Source: DASRFA01 sp035651755
GTDB taxonomy: Bacteria > Desulfobacterota > Binatia > UBA12015
Length of the DNA stretch: 64,000 nucleotides
Assembly: GCA_035651755.1 (NCBI GenBank)
Contig: DASRFA010000060.1
Coordinates: forward strand, 434,001 to 498,000
Direction of reading: 5' to 3'
In this document: positions 51,445 through 60,991 of the stretch, in pieces
How the letters are laid out: each line of letters begins with the position of its first letter
How positions within the stretch are numbered: position 1 is the first letter of the stretch
The notes under the pieces: generated by a model
What the model saw: the letters and a program-made list of their open reading frames with translations, nothing else
The model's database searches: none
Told to the model about the DNA's origin: nothing
Position numbers and translations under genes: made by a program

Positions 51445-54400
51445 TCACGCGGGCGACGCGTGGCGCTGGAGGCGGCTCTTGACCGCGCCGAGCTCGCCGA
51501 CCTCGACCGGGACGCCGGCGGCGAGCGCGATGACCTGTCCGCTGAGCGGCGAGACGCGGGCTCCCGGCGTGACGATGCCGATGAGGTTCAGCGGGTCCGC
51601 TGCCGAGACGAGGACGGGCTCGCCGTCGTCGGCCTGGCGGCGCGTCGCGCGCAGGGCCTCCACCGCCTCAGGCAGTGCGAACTGCTCGCCGAGAGCGCCG
51701 GCGATGAATCGGCCGCCGCGGATCTCGCCGCGCGCCTCCATCCGGCGGAGCGCGCCGGCGAGGAGTCGCCACGGCGGGGCGAGGGGCTCGCGCGCCAGCA
51801 CGTCGCGCAGGACGACGCCCCAGCGCCGGAGGAGGAGCCGCGCCATCGCGTCGACCGTCTCGGGCGCGGGATCGCGCGCGTCGCGTACGAGAGCGGCGCG
51901 CGGCGACGCGGCGCCGCGCGCCGCTGCCATCGCCGTCGCGTCGCCGGCCACGCCGGCGCGTCGCAGGAGCGACCACCGGCCGGTCGGCAGCGCGCGCGGC
52001 CGCGCGCGTCCGCCCGGCACGGCGCGCAGCCTGCGTTCGGAGCGCTTCTTCTCCTCGGGCGCGAGGAGGAGGCGCAAGCCGCCGAAGCCGTCACCGGTCA
52101 CGACGCCGTACGCGACGAGCTCCCACAGCGCCTCCTCGGCTGCCGTCGGGAGGAGGCCGGTCGCGCGCGCGACGTCGATGAGGAAGGAGGCGCCATCGCG
52201 CTCGAGAACCGCGGCGACGTCCCGGGCGGCGCGCGAGAGACGGAAGCCGGGCGCCGACTTCGGAAGGGTGCCGGCAGTGGCCGTCAAGAGCGGGAGGTCG
52301 TCGCGCAGGGCGAGCGCGAGAGGGGCGTTCCGGGTGGGCGCGGTCCGGCGGCGGCGCGCCGCGCGCGGCGGCATGCTTCCGACGGCGCCCGCCGCCGTTC
52401 CGTCCGGCAGCGCGATGGCCGCGCGCGCGGCGTTCGGGGGCGACAGGCGACCCCAGGCGACGACGCCCGAGAAGCAGAGCTCGTCGAGAAGCGCGGGCGA
52501 GTAGCGCTCCACGCGGAGCGGCAGCACGCTGCGCTCCCAGGCCGGCGCCGGGAGCTCGAGCCCTTCGAGCTGCGCCACCACCGCCGCGAGCCCGTCGCGC
52601 CCGTGCAGGCGCGTTCCCGGCGCGGCGTGCTGCCAGCGCAGCAGGAAGCGCATGAAGTCCGCGACCGAGACCGGGTCGATCTCCTGCCGGAGCCGTCCGA
52701 GCGTCGAGCGATGGATGCGGGCGAGGAGCCGCCGCTCGCACCACTCCTCGCCGGCCGCGCCGCGCGTGTACCGGCCGCGGAGCGCAATGCCCTCCCCCTC
52801 GAGGCGCGCGAGCGCCGCCTCGACGTCGAGCCGGGCGAGGCCGAGGCGGGCGGCGAGGTCCTCCGCGGTGACCGGCCCGAGGCAGTCGAGCCAGCCGCGA
52901 ACGGCGAGAGCGACGGCGGATTCCGCGTCCGGGACCTCGGGCGATCCCGCGGGCGCGGCGACGGCGCGCGCGAAGGCGGCGCGCGGGAGCGCGGCGCGCG
53001 CGACCAGGCTCCGCTCGGCCGTGACCGCGGCGACGACGTCGCGCTCCTCTCCCGCGGTCCCGCCCGGGGCGGTCCAGCGCAGGATCCCGGCGCGGCCGGC
53101 GGCGACGAGCTCGTCGAGCCAGGGCTGCCAGTCGCCGACGTCGGCGACCGGGAGCCACACGAATCCCTGGAGCGCGTCGTGGAGCTCGTCGGCGTCGCGC
53201 ACGTCGGGCCAGGCCTGCTCGCGCACCTCGGCGATCGCCGCCGGGTCGAGCGCGCCGATGCCCTCGGCGAGGCTCGCGTCCGTCCGGCGGAGGTTGACGG
53301 CGCGCGCGCGCCGCTCCTCGAGCGGCGCGTCGTCGAGGTACGCGTACGGGTAGGCGTTCAAGATCTCGTGCGCCATCGGCGACGGCGCCGGCGTCTCGAC
53401 GGCGACGGTCGCGATCTCGCGGCGCCGCATGCGCTCGAGCACCGCGCGCAAGCCGTCCACGTCCATCGCCTCGTGCAGGCAATCGAGGATCGTCTCGTTC
53501 ACGAGGGGGTGGTCGACCGGCTCGACCGGGCCCGGGTGGTTGTCGCCGCACGCCGCCTGCGCCGGGAAGACGGCGGCGAGGAGGTCGTCGGCGCGCATGC
53601 GCTGGATGTTCATCGGCACGCGCTTCCCGCCCTCGTGGCGGAGGAGCGCGAGCGCGCGCGTCGCGTTCCAGCGCCAGCGCGTCCCGAACATCGGTGCGGC
53701 GAGCGCCGCCTGCACGAGGTCGCGCTCGAGGGTCTCGGGGCGGATCATCTCGAAGACCGAGTCGAGCGGAAAGCTGTGCTGCTCGCCGAGCGAGATGACG
53801 ATCCCGTCGTCGGTCGCCGCCGCCTGGAGCTCGAAGTCGAAGGTGACGCAGAACCGCTTCCGGAGAGCGAGCCCGAACGCCCGGTTCACCGCACCGCCGA
53901 ACGGCGCGTGCAGCACGAGCTGCATGCCGCCGCTCTCGTCGAAGAAGCGCTCGGCGACGACGCGATCGCAGGTCGGCACCGTGCCGAGCATCGCGACCGT
54001 CGCCGCGACGTAGTCCGCGAGCTGGTGGGCGCCGCCCGCGTCGACGCCGGATTCGCCGACGAGCCACGCGACCGCGTCGCCGGTCTCGAACGGCCGCGGC
54101 TCGGCGACGGGGGGAGGAGCCGCGAGGTCGTCTCCGTCGCCGTGCGCGACGAGCGGCTGCTCGACGGCGGCCGGCTCCACGAGGGTGGCGCCGCCCTCGT
54201 CCGCGGTGGGACCGCCGGCTGAAGCCGTCCGCGCGGCCACCAGGCGATCGGCGACTCCCTGCCGCAGGTCGGACACCGCGCGCGACAGCTCGGCCGTGCG
54301 CGCCGGCGCCTCGCCGAGCCAGAACGGGATCGTCGGCGGCGCCTGACCCGCGTCCTCGACGCGCACCTTGCCGTTCTCGACCCGGCGGATCCGCCACGAA

Positions 54401-56046
54401 TGATTCCCGAGGAGGAAGATGTCGCCGCGCATGCTCTCGACGGCGAAGTCCTCGTTCACCTTCCCGACGCGCGCTTCCGTCGGCTCCTCGATGACGTCGA
54501 AGTCCGCCGTGTCGGGGATCGCGCCGCCGCTCGTGATCGCCGCGAGGCGCGAGCCGCGGCGGCCGCGCACGCGTCCCTGCACGCGGTCGAGGTGGAGGCG
54601 CGCCGAGCGCCGCCCGCGGCGCGTCGCGACGCCTTCCGCGAGCATCTCGAGCACCTCGTCGAACTCCGACCGCGCGAGCTCGCGGTACGGCCACGCCCGG
54701 CGCACGAGCCGCCAGAGGTCCTCGACCGCCGTGTCCTCGGCGGCCGCGATCGCGACCATCTGCTGCGCCAGGATGTCGAGCGGCTTCGCGGGCAGGCGGA
54801 TGCGGTCGAGCTCGCCCTGCCGGATGGCGCGCACCGCGGCCGCGGTCTGAACGAGCTCGTCGCGCGTCAGCGGGAAGAAGATTCCCTTCGGCACGCTACC
54901 GAGCCAGTGGCCGGAGCGGCCGACCCGCTGGAGGAGCGTCGCGAGCGCGCGCGGCGCGCCGATGTGGCAGACGAGGTCGACGTGGCCGACGTCGATGCCG
55001 AGCTCGAGCGACGCGGTCGCGACGACGAGCGGCACCTCGCCGGACTTGAGCTTCTCCTCGGCCGCGAGCCGGATGCGCTTGTCGAGGCTCCCGTGGTGCG
55101 CGGCGACGCGATCGTGGCCGAGCCGCTCGCCGAGCGCGTGCGCGACGCGCTCGACCAGCCGGCGCGTGTTGACGAAGACGATCGTCGTGCGGTGCTCGTG
55201 CGAGAGCGCGGCGATGCGGTCGTAGACGGCGTCGCGCAGCTCGTGGGTCGCGATCGGGCCGATCTCGAAGTCCGGCATGGTCTCGATCGCGAGCTCCATG
55301 GCGCGCTGGTGCCCGGTGTCGACGATCGCGCACTCCGGCGTGCCGTCGGCGGCGACGCGGTCGGTCCCGACGAGCCAGCGCGCGATCTCCTCGACGGGCT
55401 TCTGCGTCGCGGAGAGCCCGATCCGCTGCACGCGCCTCCCGGCGCCGCCCGCGACGAGCGCGTCGAGGCGCTCGAGAGACAGCGCGAGGTGCGCGCCGCG
55501 CTTGTCGCCCGCGATCGCGTGGATCTCGTCGACGATCGCGGTGTGCGCGCCCGCGAGCATCTCGCGGCTCTTCTGCGCGGTCAGCAGGATGAAGAGCGAC
55601 TCCGGCGTCGTGATCAGGATGTGCGGCGGCCGGCGGAGCATTGCCTGCCGGTCCGAGGCGGGCGTGTCGCCGGTCCGGACGGCAGTCCGGATCTCCTGCA
55701 GCAGGACGCCTTCCTGCGCGGCGAGATCGCGGATCTCCGCGAGCGGGGTCGCGAGGTTCTTCTGGACGTCGTTGCCGAGCGCCTTGAGCGGCGAGACGTA
55801 GACGATCTGGGTCGCGTCGGGGAGCCGCTCCGCGCGCGCCTCGCGGACGAGGCCGTCGATCGCCCAGAGGAACGCGGCGAGCGTCTTGCCGGACCCGGTC
55901 GGCGCCGCGATCAGCGCGTTTCGGCCTGCGGAGATCGCACGCCAGCCGGCGGCTTGGGGAGGCGTCGGGCGGCCGAAGCGGCCGGCGAACCACTTCTCGA
56001 CCAGGGGGTCGAAGTCGGCCGGCATGCCCCCCGATGCGTCCGACAT
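51445..56046 (-). CDS. lhr: ATP-dependent helicase Lhr, long form
   Basis: A 1533-residue superfamily 2 helicase of the Lhr (large helicase-related) family. The N-terminal motor has Walker A LIAAPTGSGKTLAAFLW at about residue 50, motif Ia VYVSPLKALGNDVQKNL, a DEIH box in IVDEIHAIAGDKRGAHL, SATQKPVEEIARWL, and motifs V/VI ATASLELGIDVGHVDL and LQRVGRSGHW. A winged helix and the DEAD/DEAH-associated domain extend to about 860. The C-terminal 650 residues match the Lhr-CTD group. Lhr unwinds nucleic acid 3'-5' and is linked to DNA repair. The ATG lies at the edge of the 124-bp palindromic element's flank. Confidence 0.94.
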   Translation of the reverse strand: MSDASGGMPADFDPLVEKWFAGRFGRPTPPQAAGWRAISAGRNALIAAPTGSGKTLAAFLWAIDGLVREARAERLPDATQIVYVSPLKALGNDVQKNLATPLAEIRDLAAQEGVLLQEIRTAVRTGDTPASDRQAMLRRPPHILITTPESLFILLTAQKSREMLAGAHTAIVDEIHAIAGDKRGAHLALSLERLDALVAGGAGRRVQRIGLSATQKPVEEIARWLVGTDRVAADGTPECAIVDTGHQRAMELAIETMPDFEIGPIATHELRDAVYDRIAALSHEHRTTIVFVNTRRLVERVAHALGERLGHDRVAAHHGSLDKRIRLAAEEKLKSGEVPLVVATASLELGIDVGHVDLVCHIGAPRALATLLQRVGRSGHWLGSVPKGIFFPLTRDELVQTAAAVRAIRQGELDRIRLPAKPLDILAQQMVAIAAAEDTAVEDLWRLVRRAWPYRELARSEFDEVLEMLAEGVATRRGRRSARLHLDRVQGRVRGRRGSRLAAITSGGAIPDTADFDVIEEPTEARVGKVNEDFAVESMRGDIFLLGNHSWRIRRVENGKVRVEDAGQAPPTIPFWLGEAPARTAELSRAVSDLRQGVADRLVAARTASAGGPTADEGGATLVEPAAVEQPLVAHGDGDDLAAPPPVAEPRPFETGDAVAWLVGESGVDAGGAHQLADYVAATVAMLGTVPTCDRVVAERFFDESGGMQLVLHAPFGGAVNRAFGLALRKRFCVTFDFELQAAATDDGIVISLGEQHSFPLDSVFEMIRPETLERDLVQAALAAPMFGTRWRWNATRALALLRHEGGKRVPMNIQRMRADDLLAAVFPAQAACGDNHPGPVEPVDHPLVNETILDCLHEAMDVDGLRAVLERMRRREIATVAVETPAPSPMAHEILNAYPYAYLDDAPLEERRARAVNLRRTDASLAEGIGALDPAAIAEVREQAWPDVRDADELHDALQGFVWLPVADVGDWQPWLDELVAAGRAGILRWTAPGGTAGEERDVVAAVTAERSLVARAALPRAAFARAVAAPAGSPEVPDAESAVALAVRGWLDCLGPVTAEDLAARLGLARLDVEAALARLEGEGIALRGRYTRGAAGEEWCERRLLARIHRSTLGRLRQEIDPVSVADFMRFLLRWQHAAPGTRLHGRDGLAAVVAQLEGLELPAPAWERSVLPLRVERYSPALLDELCFSGVVAWGRLSPPNAARAAIALPDGTAAGAVGSMPPRAARRRRTAPTRNAPLALALRDDLPLLTATAGTLPKSAPGFRLSRAARDVAAVLERDGASFLIDVARATGLLPTAAEEALWELVAYGVVTGDGFGGLRLLLAPEEKKRSERRLRAVPGGRARPRALPTGRWSLLRRAGVAGDATAMAAARGAASPRAALVRDARDPAPETVDAMARLLLRRWGVVLRDVLAREPLAPPWRLLAGALRRMEARGEIRGGRFIAGALGEQFALPEAVEALRATRRQADDGEPVLVSAADPLNLIGIVTPGARVSPLSGQVIALAAGVPVEVGELGAVKSRLQRHASPA

Positions 56047-56104
56047 CGAGAGAGCTTCGCGCTCGTGTCCGACGCTGTCAATTCAGCGGCGGGACCCGAT
56101 CTCC

Positions 56105-56228
56105 GGCCGGCAGCCGGGAGCCTGTCCGAGGAAGGGCATGGGAGCGAGAAGGGCGAGGCGCCGCGATTGCGGCCCATCGTGCTTCGCAGCCCATGACCTT
56201 GCTCGGACAGGCTCCCGGCTGCAGGCCG
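56105..56228. repeat. 124-bp long imperfect palindrome (MITE- or REP-like element)
   Basis: Arms of about 38 bp (56105-56142 and 56190-56227) are inverted copies. They share an identical core including CAGCCGGGAGCCTGTCCGAG, then AAGG and CATGGG. Partial complementarity continues into the 47-bp centre, which contains the near-palindrome CCGCGATTGCGG. The whole element could fold into one long hairpin. It lies in the gap between two genes that read on the minus strand (the micro-protein upstream, lhr downstream). No transposase is encoded. Confidence 0.8.
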
Positions 56229-56243
56229 GCGCCATCGGGCACG

Positions 56244-56468
56244 TCACGCCGCGTGGCGGAACTCGGCGTCCGCGGGGCGGGCGGTCGCCGGGCGGGAAGG
56301 GATGCGGCTCTTGCGCTGCGAATCGACCGCGGCACCGAGCGCCCCGAACGCGATCGCGAGCAGGAACGCCGGCAGGACCGCGAACAGGTTGACGGGGATG
56401 TGGGTGTCCGGAACGAATCCGGAACCGACTGCGGAGGCCACGATGGCCAGGGGGCTGATGAACGACAT
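56244..56468 (-). CDS. Single-pass membrane micro-protein with a sigma54 promoter
   Basis: A 74-residue protein. A short N-terminal segment (MSFISPLAIVASAVGSGFVP) leads into a membrane helix (LFAVLPAFLLAIAFGALGAA). A basic, polar tail of about 25 residues follows. No family recognised. The ATG at 56468 lies eight bases after an excellent AAAGGAG ribosome site (56477-56483). A near-consensus sigma54 promoter sits 57 bp upstream of the ATG. Together these make the gene very credible despite its size. It is followed by the long palindrome and then lhr. Confidence 0.72.
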   Translation of the reverse strand: MSFISPLAIVASAVGSGFVPDTHIPVNLFAVLPAFLLAIAFGALGAAVDSQRKSRIPSRPATARPADAEFRHAA

Positions 56469-56524
56469 CTTTCGATCTCCTTTCTCGTGCGCGATCCAAC
56501 ATCGCGCAGGCGAGAGAACCGTAG

Positions 56525-56541
56525 TGCAACGCCGGTGCCAA
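56525..56541 (-). promoter_or_regulatory. Sigma54 (-24/-12) promoter
   Basis: TTGGCACCGGCGTTGCA on the minus strand matches the consensus YTGGCACGNNNNTTGCW except for one base (C for G after TGGCAC), with the required ten bases between GG and GC. The predicted start is near 56513, giving a leader of about 45 nt that contains the AAAGGAG site of the micro-protein. Confidence 0.75.
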
Positions 56542-56808
56542 ATTCGGACTGGCCGGAAACGACGGGAATGTGGCGGATCCGTGAGGCGTGGACGCAACGC
56601 GGAGTGAGCACCGCCAACGCCGCGTTGCGCCGCGTTCCGTAAGCGCTTCGGGCGAGTTGCACCTCGTGGCTCGGCGAGCGCGATCGCCCGCGATCCGGCC
56701 GCGGTACGATCGGCCGTGCGGCGGCCGCAGGGCGGGCGCGCGTCAACGCTGGTTCACAACGATGTCTCCAAAATTGCACCCTGGCGGGTCGCGTGCGACT
56801 CTCGCGAC
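56542..56808. other. Gene-free region between the sigma54 promoter and the CCA-adding enzyme gene
   Basis: About 267 bp without a credible gene. It should hold the upstream activator site for the sigma54 promoter and the promoter of the CCA-adding enzyme gene. One clear hairpin is present: CGCAACGCGG (56593-56602) pairs with CCGCGTTGCG (56620-56629) across a 17-base loop, with no T-tract after it. It could be an activator-binding site or a transcript hairpin. I see no convincing -35/-10 pair before 56809. Confidence 0.5.
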
Positions 56809-58203
56809 GTGAGCCCGTCAGCGGCGACGTCGTCGCCCGAGGCGGTCCGGCGCGACCCTCGGCGCGCCCACGCCGCCGCGCTCCGCATCGTCTCGCGCCT
56901 GCGCGGGGCAGGTCACCAGGCGCTCCTGGCGGGCGGCTGCGTCCGCGACCTGCTCCTCGGCCGCGAGCCCCTGGACTACGACGTCGCGACGTCGGCGCCC
57001 GCCGGCGAGGTCCAGCGCCTGTTCCCGCGCACGGTCCCGGTCGGCATCCAGTTCGGGGTCGTTCTGGTCGTCGAGGGCGGTCAGTCGGTCGAGGTCGCGA
57101 CCTTCCGGCGCGACGGGCGCTATCTCGACCACCGCCACCCGGTCGACGTCGAGTTCGCGGACGCGCGGGCGGACGCCGAGCGCCGCGACTTCACGATCAA
57201 CGGCATGTTCCTCGACCCCGACCGGCCCGGCGAGCCGATCGACTACGTCGGAGGGCGCGCCGACCTCCAGGCCGGCATCGTGCGCGCGATCGGTGACCCG
57301 GAAGCGCGGTTCGGCGAGGATCGCCTTCGCCTGCTGCGAGCCGTGCGGTTCGCGGCCCGCCTCGGCTACGAGATCGACCCGGGCACGTTCGCCGCGATCC
57401 GCCGCCTCGCCCCCACCGTCCGCGACATCGCGTGGGAGCGGATCGGCGAGGAGATCGTCAAGATCCTGCTCGAGGGGGACGCGCGGCGGGGCTTCGAGCT
57501 GCTGGAGCGCTCGGAGCTGCTGGCGGTCGTCCTGCCGGAGGTCGCCGCCCTGCGCGGGGTCGAGCAATCGTCCGACCACCACCCCGAAGGCGACGTCTGG
57601 ATCCACACGCTGCGGTGCCTCGCGCAGATCGAGCCCGGACGGCACGGCGAGGTTCTGGCGCTCGCCGCCCTTCTCCACGACGTCGGAAAGCCGGCGCGCG
57701 CGAGCCGTTTGCCGGACGGCCGGATCGCGTTCCACGGGCACTGCGAGGTCGGCGCGGAGATGGCGCGCGCCGTCTGCCAGCGTCTCCGCCGGAGCGGCGA
57801 TACCGCCGAGCGCGTCGCCGGGCTCGTCGCCCATCACCTGCGCCATCTCGATGCCCCGAAGATGCGGATCGCGCGCCTCCGCCGCTTCCTCGCCGAGCCG
57901 TGGATCGACGACCTCCTCGAGCTGGTCCGGATCGACGTGCTGGCGGCGAGCGGCGACCTCGCCGCGTGGCGGTTCTGCAAGGAGCAGAAGGACGCCTTGC
58001 CGGAGCGCGAGCTCCGGCCGGAGCCGCTCCTCCGGGGTCGCGATCTGGTCGATCTCGGGTACCGGCCGGGACCGCGCTTCCGCGAGATCCTCGAGCGCGC
58101 CTTCGACGCCCAGCTCGAGGGTGAGCTGCGGTCGGCCGAGGAAGCGCGCTCCTGGGCGCTCTCGCACTTCCCGCCCGCGACCCCGAGCGACGGCCCCGCG
58201 TGA
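56809..58203 (+). CDS. CCA tRNA nucleotidyltransferase / poly(A) polymerase family, with HD domain
   Basis: A 464-residue class II nucleotidyltransferase. The head shows LLAGGCVRDLLLGREPLDYD and the metal Asp pair DYDVATSAP. TFRRDGRYLDHRHP, ERRDFTINGMFLDPD and GEDRLRLLRAVRFAARLGYE follow. A C-terminal HD domain (ALAALLHDVGKPARA) is visible from about residue 285. Such proteins repair or add tRNA 3'-CCA, and HD versions may also carry phosphatase activity. Poly(A) polymerase activity is an alternative. The GTG at 56809 is the first start that includes the conserved domain without a low-complexity leader. Its stop overlaps the GTG of the ABC ATPase (GTGA). Confidence 0.9.
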   Translation: MSPSAATSSPEAVRRDPRRAHAAALRIVSRLRGAGHQALLAGGCVRDLLLGREPLDYDVATSAPAGEVQRLFPRTVPVGIQFGVVLVVEGGQSVEVATFRRDGRYLDHRHPVDVEFADARADAERRDFTINGMFLDPDRPGEPIDYVGGRADLQAGIVRAIGDPEARFGEDRLRLLRAVRFAARLGYEIDPGTFAAIRRLAPTVRDIAWERIGEEIVKILLEGDARRGFELLERSELLAVVLPEVAALRGVEQSSDHHPEGDVWIHTLRCLAQIEPGRHGEVLALAALLHDVGKPARASRLPDGRIAFHGHCEVGAEMARAVCQRLRRSGDTAERVAGLVAHHLRHLDAPKMRIARLRRFLAEPWIDDLLELVRIDVLAASGDLAAWRFCKEQKDALPERELRPEPLLRGRDLVDLGYRPGPRFREILERAFDAQLEGELRSAEEARSWALSHFPPATPSDGPA

Positions 58204-59885
58204 CGCCGGCGCATCCCAGGGAGGGCGACGGGCGAGCGGCCGGCGACCGCGGCCCCGACGATCCCGCGAGCGGCGCCGAAGCGCTGCTCGACGTGCGCGC
58301 CGTGGTGAAGCGCTTCGGCGCCGTCCGCGCGCTCGATGGCGTCGACTTCCGGACGCGAGCCGGAGAGATCCACGCGCTCCTCGGAGAGAACGGCGCCGGC
58401 AAGTCCACCTTGATGAACGTCGTGAGCGGCCTGTACGCGCCCGACGCGGGCGCGATCCGCTTCGGGGGTCGGACCGTCCGCTGGCGCTCGCCCGAGGAAG
58501 CGCGTTCGGCCGGCATCGCCATGGTGCATCAGCACTTCATGCTCGTCCCGAGCTTCACGATCGCCGAGAACGTCGCGCTCGCGCGCGGCGCGCTCGGCTG
58601 GCTGCCGCGCGCGCGGACGGAGGAGGCCACGCGCGCGCTCGCCGCGCGCTACCGCGTCGACGTCGGGGATCCGGCGCGCCGGATCGACGACATCTCGGTG
58701 GGCGATCGCCAGCGAGTCGAGATCCTGAAGGCGCTCGCCGCGGTCGATGGCGATCCGACCGGCGCGGGCTCGACCGCGGCCGCGCGGCTTCTCGTCCTCG
58801 ACGAGCCGACGGCGGTGCTGACGCCGGACGAGGTGGCGGTCCTCTTCGAGCTGCTGCGCGACCTGGCCGCTCACGGCACCGCGGTCGTGATCGTCACGCA
58901 CAAGCTCGCCGAGGTGCTCGCGCTCGCCGACCGCGTCACGATCCTGCGCGGGGGGCGCGCGATCGCGAGCGGCCCCGCGGCTCGGTTCGAACCGGCGGCG
59001 CTCGCGGCGCTCATGGTCGGCGCGCCCGCCGAGGTGGTCGCCCGCGCGCCGGAAGTCGTCCCGGCGGAGGTCCGACCAGCCGCGAGCTCGGCGGATCCTC
59101 GCCCGCGCCGAGCGCCGACGACCGCCCCTCCGGTGATCGTCGCCGAGCGCCTCTGCGGCCACGACCGCGCCGGCGCGATCGCGCTCGACGGCGTCTCGCT
59201 CACCGTCGCGGCGGGGGAGATCGTCGCCGTCGCCGGCGTCGAGGGGAACGGACAGTGGGAGCTCGTCGCCGCGCTCGCGGGCTTCGCACGCGACTGCCTC
59301 CGGGGCTTCAGCGGGCGGGTCGCGATCGCCGGGCGGAGCATCGCGAGCGCCGCCGATGCGCGCGACGCCGGGCTCGCTATCGTACCCGCCGATCGCACGA
59401 CCGACGGCCTCGTGGCGGAGCTCCCGGCGTGGGAGAACCTGCTCCTCGCGCGCGACCGGCTGCGGGCGATGGCTCCGCGCGGCGTCGTGCCGCGCGCCCG
59501 GGCGCTGTCGGAGGCGCGGAGCGCGCTCGCCGCCTACGAGGTGCAGCCGCCCGATCCGCTCCTGCCTGCGGGCCTCCTGTCGGGAGGGAACCAGCAGCGC
59601 CTCGTCCTCGCGCGCGAGCTCGGCCGCCAGCGACCGGCCGCGATCGTCGCGGCCAATCCCAGCCGAGGCCTCGACCTCGCCGCGACCGCGGCGGTGCGCC
59701 GCCGCCTGCGGGAGCACGCGCGCGCGGGCGCAGCGGTGCTGGTGCTCTCGACGGATCTCGACGAGGTCGAGGAGATCGCCGATCGGATCGTCGTGCTCTA
59801 CCGCGGCCGACTGATCGACGCGCCGAGCTCGACGACGCGCGCCGCGATCGGCCGGCTCATGGCGGGAAGCGGGGTCGCCGCTTGA
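58200..59885 (+). CDS. ABC transporter ATPase, nucleoside/simple-sugar type (two ABC domains)
   Basis: A 561-residue protein with two ABC cassettes, as in NupO/YufO and RbsA-type importers. Cassette 1 is complete: Walker A LLGENGAGKSTLMNVVSG at about residue 63, SVGDRQRVEILKAL, and Walker B LLVLDEPTAVLTPDE. Cassette 2 (from about 315) has a modified Walker A, GVEGNGQWELVAAL, but a good signature LLSGGNQQRLVLARELG and degenerate Walker B AAIVAANPSRGLDL. This asymmetry is usual for the family. GTG start coupled to the upstream gene; its stop overlaps the TTG of permease 1 (TTGA). No substrate-binding protein is adjacent. Confidence 0.92.
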   Translation: MTPAHPREGDGRAAGDRGPDDPASGAEALLDVRAVVKRFGAVRALDGVDFRTRAGEIHALLGENGAGKSTLMNVVSGLYAPDAGAIRFGGRTVRWRSPEEARSAGIAMVHQHFMLVPSFTIAENVALARGALGWLPRARTEEATRALAARYRVDVGDPARRIDDISVGDRQRVEILKALAAVDGDPTGAGSTAAARLLVLDEPTAVLTPDEVAVLFELLRDLAAHGTAVVIVTHKLAEVLALADRVTILRGGRAIASGPAARFEPAALAALMVGAPAEVVARAPEVVPAEVRPAASSADPRPRRAPTTAPPVIVAERLCGHDRAGAIALDGVSLTVAAGEIVAVAGVEGNGQWELVAALAGFARDCLRGFSGRVAIAGRSIASAADARDAGLAIVPADRTTDGLVAELPAWENLLLARDRLRAMAPRGVVPRARALSEARSALAAYEVQPPDPLLPAGLLSGGNQQRLVLARELGRQRPAAIVAANPSRGLDLAATAAVRRRLREHARAGAAVLVLSTDLDEVEEIADRIVVLYRGRLIDAPSSTTRAAIGRLMAGSGVAA

Positions 59886-60991
59886 CGCCGGCCGTCGCGC
59901 GCGCGGCGGCGCGCGTCGGGCCGGCCGTGCTCGCGGTCGCGACCGCGCTCTCGCTCGCCGCCGCGCTCGCCGCGATCGCCGGGTCGGATCCCGCGACCGC
60001 CGTCCGCGCCCTCGTCCTCGGGAGCCTCGGTTCGACGGCGAACGTCGCCGACACGCTCGTCCGGAGCGCTCCGCTCCTCCTGTGCGGCGCCGCGGTGATG
60101 CTCGCGTTCCGAAGCGGCATCTTCAACATCGGCGCGGATGGACAGTTCCTCGCCGGCGCTCTCGCCGCGACGGCGGTCGCGACCCGCATCCGGCCCTTCC
60201 CCGGTCAGTTCGCCTGCGTGCTGATCGCGGGCGCGCTCGCCGGCGGCGCGTGGGCGATCGTCCCGGCGGCGTTTCGCATCCGGCGCGACGTGAGCGAGGT
60301 CATCACGACGATCCTCCTCAACTTCGTCGCGCTCTACCTGGTCTCGTGGGCGGTCACGGGCCCGCTGCAGGAGTCGAGCCGCGCCTACCCCCAGTCGGCC
60401 GCGATCCCGGAGACGGCCCGCCTCGCGCGCTTCCTGCACGGCACCGGCGACCGGCTCCACGCCGGCATCCCGCTCGCCTTCGGGCTCGCGGCGGCGACGG
60501 GCGGCCTCCTGTCGTTCACGACCTTCGGGCTCCGGCTCCGCGCTGCCGGGCTGAACGCGCCGGCGGCGCGTCTCGCCGGGTTTCCGGTCCGCCGCGACCT
60601 CGCGGTCGCGTTCGCGCTGTCGGGCGCGCTCGCGGGTCTCGCGGGCGCCGTGGAGCTCGCCGGGGTGACGCACCGGCTCTTCGACCGCTTCTCGCCCGGA
60701 TACGGCTACACCGCGATCGCGGTCGCGCTGCTCGGAAACCTCCGGACACCGGGCACCATCGCGGCGGCTCTCTTCTTCGCGGCGCTCGGAGCGGGCGCGA
60801 GCGCGATGGAGCGGTCGGCCGGCGTGTCGGCCGTGATCGCGGTCGCGGTGCAGGGCGCGACGCTGCTCGCGGTGGCCGCGACGGGGGCGCCGGCGCTCGC
60901 GCGCGTCGTGCAGCGGGCGCGTGGGCGGGGCGAGGCCGCCGCGAGCGAGACCGAGGCGGCAGCCGCCGCCGGAGCGCCGCGCGGTGCTTGA
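59882..60991 (+). CDS. ABC transporter permease 1 (nucleoside/simple-sugar type)
   Basis: A 369-residue inner-membrane protein with about nine helices. The family signature is FRSGIFNIGADGQFLAGALA (about residues 78-97), followed by RRDVSEVITTILLNFVALYL and FSPGYGYTAIAVALLGNL. It pairs with permease 2 to form the channel of a BMP-dependent nucleoside or simple-sugar importer. TTG at 59882 overlaps the ATPase stop. An Ala/Glu-rich tail of about 30 residues ends the protein. It overlaps the permease 2 start by 8 bp. Confidence 0.9.
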   Translation: MTPAVARAAARVGPAVLAVATALSLAAALAAIAGSDPATAVRALVLGSLGSTANVADTLVRSAPLLLCGAAVMLAFRSGIFNIGADGQFLAGALAATAVATRIRPFPGQFACVLIAGALAGGAWAIVPAAFRIRRDVSEVITTILLNFVALYLVSWAVTGPLQESSRAYPQSAAIPETARLARFLHGTGDRLHAGIPLAFGLAAATGGLLSFTTFGLRLRAAGLNAPAARLAGFPVRRDLAVAFALSGALAGLAGAVELAGVTHRLFDRFSPGYGYTAIAVALLGNLRTPGTIAAALFFAALGAGASAMERSAGVSAVIAVAVQGATLLAVAATGAPALARVVQRARGRGEAAASETEAAAAAGAPRGA

